From NCBI GenBank assembly GCA_930367205.1, contig OV884009.1, forward strand, positions 35,349,841-35,413,840: 64,000 bases of DNA, written 5' to 3'. Of the stretch, positions 23,393-32,520 are shown piece after piece. The position numbers were made by a program, and so were the translations under genes. The notes beneath the pieces were generated by a model. The model did no database searches and had not been told where the DNA came from. It saw only the letters and a program-made list of their open reading frames with translations. Every line of letters begins with the position of its first letter. Within the stretch, counting starts at the first letter, position 1. This DNA comes from Acanthosoma haemorrhoidale (taxonomy: Eukaryota; Arthropoda; Insecta; Hemiptera; Acanthosomatidae).

Positions 23393-25039
23393 GACATTAC
23401 GTTCATTAGTGGGGAATATTAATTTATAGAATTGGATATTACACATTTTCCCAACAGATAAAAATACTTCAGGTTAAAATCATATACGAAATATATGAAA
23501 ACTTTACTGCTATCTGCTTCATGTACTCAGTGATTGATATACTTATTGATTAGCCATATGCAATCGTTTACGGAGTCGTTTGTGAACGTCGGAATAAGCT
23601 GGCTCTCATAAAAAAAACCTCTACGATGCTACAGTAGTATCAAAGCGACATAAACGTTTTTCAAAGTGTATTGCTAACATATGCGTAGGAAGAATGGGTT
23701 TATTTTTTCCCGCCGGTAAATAAGGAAGCGGGTGGTAGAATGGCCAGCTGTTTCCGTTTAAACAAGAACGGGGAATGAGGTTATATATATCGGAATACTA
23801 TTCAATGCTAACACCCAATGAAAACTTATTGAAGTATGGGGTCGCGGACCCTTCCCACCTGGAGCCGACTTTATAACATAAAATTTATGGGCCATATATT
23901 GGAGATGGAAGGGATAAGGGTCGGTCAGGGAGACCCGGAGTGTACCTCAATGATTTATAATTCTCAATCGGAAAAACCTTTTTCGAAGGGAGGTGAGAAA
24001 GATTTCATAGTGGTGAGTAGGATATTAGACGGTAAATCTTTAGTTTGAAACTAAAGGTGATATAAGAAGGACAATATTAATGGCTAATATTGTCGGCCGC
24101 TAGGGCAGAAGCAGGTGTTGGCCATATTGGGCCATATGTTGGGCCATGCCTCAGCTCCTATCGTCCTCTTGGCTGTCCTCGGTCCCAGATCGCATTTGCA
24201 TTGCTCAATCAGCCGGCCACTGTTAACCTCATCTGTAGCAAATCACAGCTCACCCATACACAGTTGGGAGAGGCTTTACTTTGATATTGCCATATTCTGG
24301 GCAATGTCCCTCATAAATAACCTCCGCACAGTGGCCAAAAAATGGAAAAAATATGTTTGGTAAGAAAGTAAAAGTGATAGTAGCCCGAACCATAAGTAAT
24401 TCAAGATATTTGAACTGAGTACGACGCAATCAAAATTACACGTACACTAGCCGAGAGTACACCTAGAAAAAATTAACTAGAATGTAAAAAATACGCCCAC
24501 ACTTTAACAAACAATCCAAACTTTCTCCAAGAAATAAATTAATCCTGCACAAATATGTAATTAGTCCAATATTAATGTATAAGTCCCCATAAGTGAGAAA
24601 CAACAACTTAGAAACATTCAAATTATTTTGAAAAAATCACCCAGAATTATTACCCTTTCTACTCTATAATTAAAAATATACTTTACGAATGAAATATTTG
24701 TCACAAGATACACACATACAACGTAAAACATATAAATACAACATTGAACAATTGTTGTATTCTGAAAATAGACAATTTCGACAATCCCACTAACCCAAAG
24801 ACCCAATTGAAAATTCAACAAGAATTTTATATTTAACACACAAAAATAAGATTAGAAAAAATAATATCAAAAACTACAAATATAAGCCTAAAAGCACAAA
24901 TATTGAACGAAATGACAACACTTAAATACATAAGTCTGAGATTAAATACTCAATTGTAATACACAAGTTATCACACTACAAACTTGTTTGTAGCGAATCA
25001 AGCTAATACGGGATTGTTTGTGATTCTCCTAATTTAAAA
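23393..25039. other. No recognised gene
   Basis: A moderately GC-rich part lies at 23700-24350 with overlapping short frames (64 and 82 codons) that share no domain I know. The remainder is AT-rich. Confidence 0.4.
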
Positions 25040-25200
25040 AGGAGCTGTACTTCCATTACTAACATATGCAATTAACATTTAGCATATAGTACATATACAA
25101 CACACCATTAAGACTCTAAGACAGAAAGTACAGAGAATGTTAGTTCTTAAAATAATAAGGGGATTTAAGGTGTCCTGCATATTAGGAAGAATTACCTAAT
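25040..25200 (+). pseudogene. Possible R1/I-like LINE remnant (post-RT segment)
   Basis: Translates to KGAVLPLLTYAINI, then KTLRQKVQRMLVLKIIRGFK. This resembles the segment after the reverse transcriptase domain in R1/I-type LINEs, where a V-LPLLTYG-x-x-x-W stretch is followed by a K-x-L-x-x-x-Q-R-x-x-L-L-x-I-x-x-x-Y/F motif. Very short and with an in-frame stop, so the call is tentative. Confidence 0.35.
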
Positions 25201-26469
25201 TAGTATACTTGTAAGTATACTATACAATTAGTCTGTTGAAATACTTCGAAGGTGTAGAATAGCATACCCGAACAATCAGAAGGACTGGTCTCATCCTGTT
25301 TTAACAGGTTTATATAAAATCAGTTAATATGATAAACATAGAAATCTAGGCAAAGATTAGGAAACTGTAGACAGTCTGTTTATCATATTTGAAAAACGTT
25401 TGACAGAAATGCGTAAATACATACTTTGTGTACTCATAACCAAACCGACCTCAAACGTCTAGAACAAATAGAATCGAATGATTTATATTTCCTTTCTGTT
25501 CGATGTGAGCTTAATTATCGAAAATTATGAACTATAAATAACGGATAACGGACTTCAAATTGACTTTCCAACACCAATTTGACTTTTGAATGGTGCACTT
25601 CAAAATTGTTAAATCTCAAATCGTGCAAACTTTACGTACTGAATTATTTATATCATGGCAAACTGAATAGGAAAATTAAAAATAACAGTTTAAACTTTTT
25701 TATCATACTCCTAATAGTTGGAATCTAGAATCATTGTTTATTATTAATCTTAGAATCTTCATCGCTAGAAGTTTGTGTAGTATGATACGTGATCACCCCG
25801 ACACCACAAGGCCTTGATAACCACTTGGTTTTGCTATAAAAAACCAACAACAAAGAGCAACCATCCAGAAAGCAATAAACAACACAGTAAGGAAACCGGA
25901 CTGGGTTGGTGAGTTATCAAACAGAGGGGAATAATCGTAGCGTTTTAGCTCCAATCAGAAAATAGTACTCAATCGATAGCCCTTATTGCAGGAAAAAAAA
26001 CGAAGCAACAAAAATATAGTACGCAAGTTAACCCTGATTGAGAAAAAAATAATTCTTGAAAATTCAACGATTAAATTCGATGAAAATTCGAGTATTCAAG
26101 TTCATTCAGGGTGTATTTTGTAGCTTTAAATCATAGGAAATGAATGATGAAAGGGAAGTTATCTAGAAGTTTTTACCTTAAACCTTTAGCTGGAGTAAGG
26201 CCTGTGGATAATATGCTTATATTAAGGGGCTTGTTTTCCACAGTTCCTTCCTTAACACCAATTAATTCATAGTAACTTCAATTCAAGTACTTTACCTCGT
26301 TAATATGTCATATCGTTTCTATGCTAGTCTATTGTTTAAAATCTTGTTTGTATGACGTTTCGTAGATAAAATTTGACTATTACTCTTTTTTAAGAACTTC
26401 TGTTTGAAATATTTTTTATATTACTTAAATATCCGATCAGATTTTTTAATCAGTAGATTGTCTAGTATT
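25201..26469. other. No recognised feature
   Basis: AT-rich and without recognisable content. Confidence 0.4.
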
Positions 26470-28444
26470 AGTAGAATTAGTAAATATTGATTATAATCAT
26501 TCAGCAGTTACTTGATAGATTCCCTCTCCCCTCAGCAAAAGAAATGAAAAGAATAGTCAAGAAATTAAAAGTTAGGAAATCGTCAAGAGAACCAAGAATC
26601 CCAGCTCTTATTAACTACTCCAGTAAAAAATCAATAATATTCTTACCCGAAATATATAACGTTTTCATTCTACGCAACTAAAGCCCGAGCATATGGATGT
26701 TATCCACAGTTTCAATGTTTCCCAAATACTCTGATGATGTATCTAATTGAACTAGAAATCAAAAGTTATCTAAATACTTTTTTTTTTAAAAATCGGGTAT
26801 TTTATAGATGGTCTTAAATTGAATGATGAATAACAAACTGCATGTAATTAATGAACAGTTCAGTTTAAGACATCAGCGTTCCAGATATCTGCAACAAGTA
26901 TGCTTTATACATATCATAAGTAAAGGTGTTTATGAAAAAAACTGAATGGGAACAAACAAGGCTTTCGATACCGTATGAAACACAGATCTGATATAAAGGC
27001 ACGTAAATTTCTTATTTACACTCAATACGCATAATGAATAATCTATAGTAATGTTAAATATATTTTTGAAACGTTTGGGTAGATTGGATAAATTTAGTGG
27101 CCATTCAGGCAGAGCGACAGATGGTGATTTAGATGGGCTCTTTTCATAGTAAAGACTCGCTCATTGGGCTCAAATAAATTACTAGTTAAATGTTAGTTTT
27201 TTGGAAAAATTTTCAAGTGGACGATTGTGCATTTCCAGCTTACTCAAGAAAGGGAGATCGTTGAAGAAGGAAAAATTCCAGCGGAGAAAGGAATTCAGTT
27301 AATTTCACGCCAAGGTCTAAAAATACGTGTACACTATAGAAGCGATAAATTTATTACCGTCACTAGAAATAATTATGAAAGTGGATTTACGATAAAATGT
27401 ACACATAACACTTTCAGAGCATGTTTGGGCCAGGGAACTGAGGAATAAGAGGAACAAACTTGGAAGTTGGCTGGAAGTTCTTGGGTAATTTATAAAGAAC
27501 AATAATCCAAAACTTTTCAATGAACTTCTCCAAGTTATGGATCGCCTCATTAATGCAACTAAAAGCAGAAAAATATCTCTTAAAGAACAGTGTTCGCTGA
27601 CATTTATTCCTAAAAAAAGGAAGTACTCTCAGAAGGATAAATGTGTTAATTAAACGATATTTAGGCACATGATTACATTTTTATGACAAACGAGTCAGTC
27701 AGCAAAGAGTGTAAGACTACAATTTTCCTATGTGCCATAACTGTGAAGAAGAGTTGCTATACACCAATAGTAACGTATAAAATTACCTAGCAACATTGCT
27801 CGTTATCGGTTCTTTTCAGCATGTACACATCTGAAATTGTTGGGACAAACTATAAGAAAGCTACTGTAATCGCTTTCGCCGGCGACATTGCGGTTTACAG
27901 CAGCAGCATTAGTGCACAAAGAGCTCTTACATAGGCCGAGTCAGTTCGTAACGTTATCAGTGGCAGACTGGGCATGTTAAACATCAGTGTAAACGCTGGG
28001 AAGACCGACTGTGTAATCTTCTCCCTCCAAAAGGGGAAAAAATCCTAGCCAAAATCGTACAGCATAGGAGGGCAAGAGAACTCACCAGCTTTCTCAATGC
28101 ACTATCTGGGTATAAAAATGGATAGGCATCTCCATTTCTCTACTCATTTTAGAAATAAAATAGAAAAAGTACGACAAAGGTCTTACCGGCTATCGCACTT
28201 GCTAACTTCACCTAGCCTGTCGCTTCGTCTCAAATTGATGATATATAAATTTGTCCTCCGGCCAGCTCTGCTGTACGGTGTCCCGCTATTTACCCACTTG
28301 ACTGACAATACAGCCAAATGTCTGAGAGGTTGAAGAACGCTGACCTGCACCCGTTACTTGGCGTGCCATCGGTGGGTGAGTTCATCCACCGGAGACACAT
28401 TAAGTTTTTTGACTCGTTGCACCACCTGACAAACCCAGTGTTTA
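26470..28444 (+). pseudogene. Decayed Jockey-like LINE reverse transcriptase (LINE-B relative)
   Basis: Fragments follow the order of a Jockey-type RT: AKEMKRIVKKLKVRKSSREP (finger region) at 26535; NEQFSLRHQRS then NKAFDTV (the first catalytic aspartate region) near 26850-26990; an LFS-Y stretch, then VIAFAGDIAVYSSS (the FADD catalytic box with one aspartate lost) near 27860; GMLNISVNAGKTDCVIFS; and RLKLMIYKFVLRPALLYG-PLF, with RRHIKFFDSLHHLTNP at the end. The last part parallels LINE-B at 16949-17491. Stops, frameshifts and roughly half a kilobase of extra sequence between the RT blocks show it is long dead. Confidence 0.65.
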
Positions 28445-28517
28445 ACACTATGACTGTCGGGGAAAAATTAGGTTAGGAATTAGTATGTAAGTTGGTTTTA
28501 AGGTTGATCAAAAAGGT

Positions 28518-28623
28518 TAGCCCCTTTTGTAGCGATGCTACAGGAAATACAGGAATAATTTGTAAATAGATTCGCCTGAGGATCTATAATTATATAGAAT
28601 TATCTGTAAATTTAAAGGGGCTA
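28518..28623 (+). repeat. Small structured repeat, copy 1, closed by a 10-bp inverted repeat
   Basis: A 106-bp unit bounded by tagccccttt (28518-28527) and its exact complement aaaggggcta (28614-28623). Inside are a perfect 6-bp hairpin (tgtagc-gat-gctaca), a 4-bp agat/atct pair and an ataatt/aattat hairpin. Copy 2 lies at 39030-39137, sharing all but the left arm. It could be the structured 3' end of a LINE, since it follows the LINE-B relative by about 75 bp, or a tiny MITE. Confidence 0.6.
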
Positions 28624-29922
28624 TGGAGGGGGGAAAAACATTGATGGGCTTAAATATGAATCAGATTTTCATGGTGGTCAAATTAAGATTTTCAGTGAGC
28701 GAGGTTTCGAATGCAAGGAAGGTGACAATATTTTTGGAAATATTATGTCTAATATATTTTTTAGATAGCAAACATTTTCAATCTTTGGTGTCATCTCGTG
28801 GAACTATATTTTTTTTCGAAATCACTTAATTTTTTTTGATTTTGATTAATTTATTTAGTGTTGTCAGTTTAGAATCATTCCATCCAATTATCCACTCTCT
28901 TTCTGTGCCTTATCGAGGGATTTTAATTTATTTATTTCAGTGCATTTTACATTTTAGTACATGAAATTTCTCATGATATTAAAAAGGTCTGAGGCAAACA
29001 TACCTGAGTAAGGAAATAGATCACGATGGAGTAACTATTTAAACAGATATATCGTTGGGATTAAACTTTTTGAAGATTTTTTACACAAGTGCATATCAAA
29101 GGAAGGTATATGAGAAATGACTGTTGGGTGGAATCATGAAGCAATACCAGCTCCAACCCTTCTGAAAGTGGGGGGGGTGTGTGATATAGTGTATTTCCTC
29201 CTATACAAGGAAGTTACCCACTAAAGTGAAAATTTTATTCAAATCCCTGCAAATTATTTTCACGCAGAGGTTGAAAGCTTAGTCGTGCAACTTCATTTCA
29301 ACGGCGGATTCACGAAGGCAAACCTAACATAATAATGTTAGGTAGCCACCGCAACTGCCATGCGGGAGGCTGGGCTATTTCATTTTTATCTAATGCAATG
29401 CAAATCAAAGTCGGGTTGGGGGGGGGGGGGGTTCGACATCACGGCAAATATATTATTTAAACGCGTACCCAAAGTTTCTCAAAAGTTGTCAGGTGGCCAC
29501 GACACGCTATGGCACTTTCATTTTCAAAGCCCACTCCGACTAAATTAACTTAGGCATATCTGCATAGTGAATAATACCGAAGTTGGATTCTGGAGAAAAA
29601 CTCCTGGAAAAAAGACTTATTGAGTAGTCTTGACGACTTACGAATAGTCTTGAGTTGTTTTTAATAAAACCTATAATTTTTTCGCTTGTATTAACATGAT
29701 AAGATAGCCTTATTAAGCCCAAGATACTCCTTTTATCACTAGTTCATTTAGGATAGATAGTGCAATAACATCAACAAAACCCATTCAGACGAATCTTCCG
29801 GATATTTTTTGTCTTGGAGTTTAAAAATGAAAGAGCTTTTACCCAGGAAGAAATCGAACGATGAAAAAAACAAAGCTACAAACATATAACCTATACAATG
29901 TTCTCTTTTTAAATAAATGTTT
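28624..29922. other. No recognised feature
   Basis: AT-rich, with a G14 run at 29418-29431. Short frames only. Confidence 0.4.
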
Positions 29923-30001
29923 ATTTGAAGAAAATTACAATCTGCCCTTGGAGAGGAATGGATAATAGTGATAAAAGATTGCACTTACTCTCTCATTGAT
30001 G
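29923..30001 (-). mobile_element. Diverged LINE-A 3' end, next to the hAT insertion
   Basis: gaaaattacaatctgccc, then aatagtgataaaagatt and ctctcattgat, follow the order of the minus-strand LINE-A 3' end but with many differences. It ends within a few bases of the hAT element, so the hAT may have landed at its edge. Older than the other copies by appearance. Confidence 0.5.
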
Positions 30002-30009
30002 ATATATAG
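30002..30009. repeat. Left 8-bp target-site duplication of the hAT element
   Basis: atatatag, repeated exactly at 32513-32520. Eight-base duplications are the rule for hAT transposons. The g before each copy also matches, but on the right it belongs to the terminal repeat. Confidence 0.9.
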
Positions 30010-30023
30010 CAGGTATGGGCAAC
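30010..30023 (+). repeat. Left terminal inverted repeat of the hAT element
   Basis: CAGGTATGGGCAAC; pairs imperfectly with 32499-32512 (10 of 14 positions identical, with the inner TGGGCAAC part fully conserved). Confidence 0.85.
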
Positions 30024-30170
30024 CTTTGACATGTTATGGGCCAAACTTTAGTGTGCAAATACGTTCGCGGGCCGCGTTTAAAAGTAGTGCATTTTAAAGT
30101 AGTGTTCATAATTTTTAGCGATAGATATCAGTCAGCCATGAAATAATACGACAATGTTATTACAACACAA

Positions 30171-30176
30171 TTTATT
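30171..30176 (-). terminator. Candidate poly(A) signal of the transposase gene
   Basis: AATAAA on the minus strand about 104 bp after the stop codon, inside the element. It is a plausible cleavage signal, but in AT-rich DNA the hexamer is also common by chance. Confidence 0.4.
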
Positions 30177-30279
30177 AAAATAACAAAATGAAATGAAAAA
30201 ATAGGTACCTACAGCATTAAATTAAATCGTTAAATTTAGAATTGTTACAAACTACGAAAGTTAAATAGCGACACCGAAA

Positions 30280-32085
30280 TCAATGAGACACTTGAGCTTG
30301 AATTTGGGAAACTAATTCATCGATGTTTGGATTAATTCCACTGGTACAAAGACGTAAAGAATTTTCCAAATTATCGTCAGTCAGCCTTGTACGATGTTTT
30401 GATTTATTAACTTTCATCAATGAAAAGAACTGTTCGCATTTATAAGTACTGCCAAACGCACAAATCAATCTTCTTGCAAATTTTCTAAGCTGCGGAAAAT
30501 GGTCTTCTTCGAGGTATTTTTTGTAGAAATCGCACAACTCCACGTCTTCAAATTTAGATTTTAGGAGTGAGTTTTCTTGAATCTCGATCAACTCCATTTG
30601 CAAGTGTATTGGAGCATTTTGTACATTACTTTTTGTTGGAGTAGCAAATAAATTGAAACAGTCTTCCATGTGTTTGAAATCGCTAAATCTGATCGAAAAT
30701 TGCTCCGACAGTAACTTGAGTTCTTCAGCATATTGAGCGTAAGCAATATTTTCATACGCAGAGAGCGTGGTGAAATGGTAACTGTTACCAGACAGCATAT
30801 GTGCCTCCCACAAGCGGATTTTGTTCTGAAACGCTTTCAAATGGCTGTACAAATCATTTACTAACTGTCCTTGTTTTTGAAGTTTCAAATTTAAATCATT
30901 CAAATGGCCTGTAAGGTCGACAAGAAATGCTAAGTCACATATCCATTTTGCGTCACTCAATTCAGATAGTGGTTTATCTTTTATTTGCATAAATTCTGCT
31001 ATCTCATTTCTAAGCTCGTAAAACCGTTTCAGCATTTTCCCTTTGCTTAGCCATCTGACTTCACAATAATATGTTACGTCGTCATACTCGGCTGATATTT
31101 CATCCAAAAACGCCTTGAACTGACGATGGTTAAGCCCTCGGGATCGAATAAAATTGATGGTTTTTACTACCACATTCATAACATTCTGGAGTCGAATGGA
31201 CTTAGAACACAAGTTCTGTTGGTGGATAATGCAATGAAGGACTATCAAACCATCTTTTTGCACATTTAATTCAGTTGCTTTTTCATTCAAAATTCCGATG
31301 AAACCTTTACGTAAGCCGACCATAGAAGGTGCACCATCTGTGCATACTCCAACTAATTTCGACCATGGCAAGCCAAAACTTGTGAATACCTTTTGAACTT
31401 CATTAAAAATGTCCTCTCCTGTAGTGGTTCCTTTTAGCGGCTGTAAAGCAAGCAATTCCTCAGTAATAGTGAATTCTTTATCAACACCTCGAATAAATAT
31501 AGCCAGTTGAGCTATGTCAGACAAATCGGTGCTCTCGTCTAATGCTATGGAAAATGATTCAATACCAGTCATACGGCCAGTCAATGTTGTTTTTATATCA
31601 TTAGCCATCATTTCTATACGTCGTACAACGGTTCGTCTTGACAAACTAATTTTTTCAAATTCATTTTTCTTTTCAGGACACAAAACACTGCAAACTTCTG
31701 ACATACACTCCTTGATAAATTCTCCTTCGGCAAATGGTTTCAATGACTTTGCCAATTTTGAACTAACTATAAAACTAGCTTTCACAACATTATCAAGTTG
31801 TGTTCTTTGTCTATGAAATATTTGCTGCTGTTTTTCCAAATTTGCGGTAAGTTTCTGGATTTTGTCTTTTCTTATTTGTCCTGTCAGTGAGAGCAGCGTA
31901 GGATGCTTAGTTGAGTAATGCCTCTTTATATTGAATTCTTTCATCACCGAAATGGATTCATTACACATCAAACAAATAGGCTTACCATTGTGCAAGATAA
32001 AGAAGAATTCTTCAGTCCATTTTTCTTGAAACTGGCGACCCTCTGCATCTACTTTTCGTTTCCTTCCACCAGACATCATTTTCAT
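30280..32085 (-). CDS. hAT transposase, Charlie8/GTF2IRD2-like, 601 aa, intact
   Basis: Cut-and-paste transposase that would bind the element ends in the nucleus and move the DNA. Domains in order: an N-terminal BED-type zinc finger with C38, C41, H56 and H61 (CLMC...RHYSTKH); an RNase H-like core with D183 in FSIALDESTD and D250 in VGVCTDGAPSMVG; a C-x-x-H motif, C285/H288; the conserved R-W pair at 344-345 (EVRWLSKG); a helical insertion domain (about 346-520); and the C-terminal hAT dimerisation region, with candidate catalytic E551 in the YKCEQFFSLMK motif, followed by HRTRLTDDNLENSLRL. D183, D250 and E551 correspond in order to the catalytic triad known from Hermes. Length is normal for intronless members. 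The first ATG is used; methionines 3 and 4 are alternatives. No stop or frameshift is present, unlike every LINE here. Confidence 0.95.
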   Translation of the reverse strand: MKMMSGGRKRKVDAEGRQFQEKWTEEFFFILHNGKPICLMCNESISVMKEFNIKRHYSTKHPTLLSLTGQIRKDKIQKLTANLEKQQQIFHRQRTQLDNVVKASFIVSSKLAKSLKPFAEGEFIKECMSEVCSVLCPEKKNEFEKISLSRRTVVRRIEMMANDIKTTLTGRMTGIESFSIALDESTDLSDIAQLAIFIRGVDKEFTITEELLALQPLKGTTTGEDIFNEVQKVFTSFGLPWSKLVGVCTDGAPSMVGLRKGFIGILNEKATELNVQKDGLIVLHCIIHQQNLCSKSIRLQNVMNVVVKTINFIRSRGLNHRQFKAFLDEISAEYDDVTYYCEVRWLSKGKMLKRFYELRNEIAEFMQIKDKPLSELSDAKWICDLAFLVDLTGHLNDLNLKLQKQGQLVNDLYSHLKAFQNKIRLWEAHMLSGNSYHFTTLSAYENIAYAQYAEELKLLSEQFSIRFSDFKHMEDCFNLFATPTKSNVQNAPIHLQMELIEIQENSLLKSKFEDVELCDFYKKYLEEDHFPQLRKFARRLICAFGSTYKCEQFFSLMKVNKSKHRTRLTDDNLENSLRLCTSGINPNIDELVSQIQAQVSH

Positions 32086-32220
32086 TTACTTATCGTTCGA
32101 TAAACTTAATAAGAAAATAGGTATAATTAGTAAGCACTCAAGATGCACACAAAGTCACAAAGCAAACTTATCACCACGGTAGCTCGAATAGGACTGAACT
32201 AAGTTCCGGCCATCCACCCG

Positions 32221-32228
32221 CTTATATA
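32221..32228 (-). promoter_or_regulatory. Candidate TATA box for the transposase gene
   Basis: TATATAAG on the minus strand about 136 bp upstream of the start codon, followed by gcgggtggcc. It lies inside the element, as expected for an autonomous transposon carrying its own promoter. Inference from motif and position only. Confidence 0.4.
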
Positions 32229-32287
32229 GGCAAAATGAAGGAATGATCTAGAATCGTCTAGTGTAGAACAATACAATCCTTTGTTGC

Positions 32288-32340
32288 GCCGCCAGTGTGG
32301 CGGCAAACATCAATGGCTTTGAACTTTGATGTTTGCCGCC
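32288..32340. repeat. Two overlapping hairpins in the hAT 5' region
   Basis: gccgcc-agtgt-ggcggc (32288-32304) overlaps a perfect 15-bp inverted repeat, ggcggcaaacatcaa at 32299-32313 against 32326-32340, with a 12-nt loop. The alternative stems share the ggcggc arm, so only one can form at a time. They lie upstream of the candidate TATA box and could be transposase-binding or regulatory structures. Confidence 0.75.
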
Positions 32341-32498
32341 TCACTCTTTGATGATCACCGCCACTCGGCTTGCTCGCTCACTTGATTCCATGAGTATGAG
32401 TAAGTAGTGTATTTTTTTTTTTTAAATTGGGTTTTTCAAAATGTCTCGCGGGCCGGATCAAATCTTACAGCGGGCCGGATCCGGCCCGCGGGCCGGCT

Positions 32499-32512
32499 GT
32501 TGCCCACATACG
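32499..32512 (-). repeat. Right terminal inverted repeat of the hAT element
   Basis: Reads CGTATGTGGGCAAC inward on the minus strand; partner of 30010-30023. Confidence 0.85.
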
Positions 32513-32520
32513 ATATATAG
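32513..32520. repeat. Right 8-bp target-site duplication of the hAT element
   Basis: atatatag, exact copy of 30002-30009. Confidence 0.9.

Larger units (their letters stand above)
30010..32512 (-). mobile_element. Complete hAT (Charlie8/GTF2IRD2-like) DNA transposon, 2503 bp
   Basis: Left terminus CAGGTATGGGCAAC and right terminus (read inward) CGTATGTGGGCAAC are imperfect inverted repeats of the CAGNNNTGGGCAAC kind typical of the hAT-Charlie group. Exact 8-bp duplications lie outside. Both subterminal regions are GC-rich with cgcgggcc motifs (30066-30076, 32447-32456, 32487-32496), and the right end has a 20-bp perfect palindrome at 32470-32489. The single transposase gene is uninterrupted. 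All parts needed in cis and the transposase are present, so it may be autonomous; whether it is active cannot be told from sequence. Confidence 0.93.

Noticed and set aside
31514..31816. 100-codon plus-strand open frame
   Set aside because: It is the antisense shadow of the hAT transposase gene.
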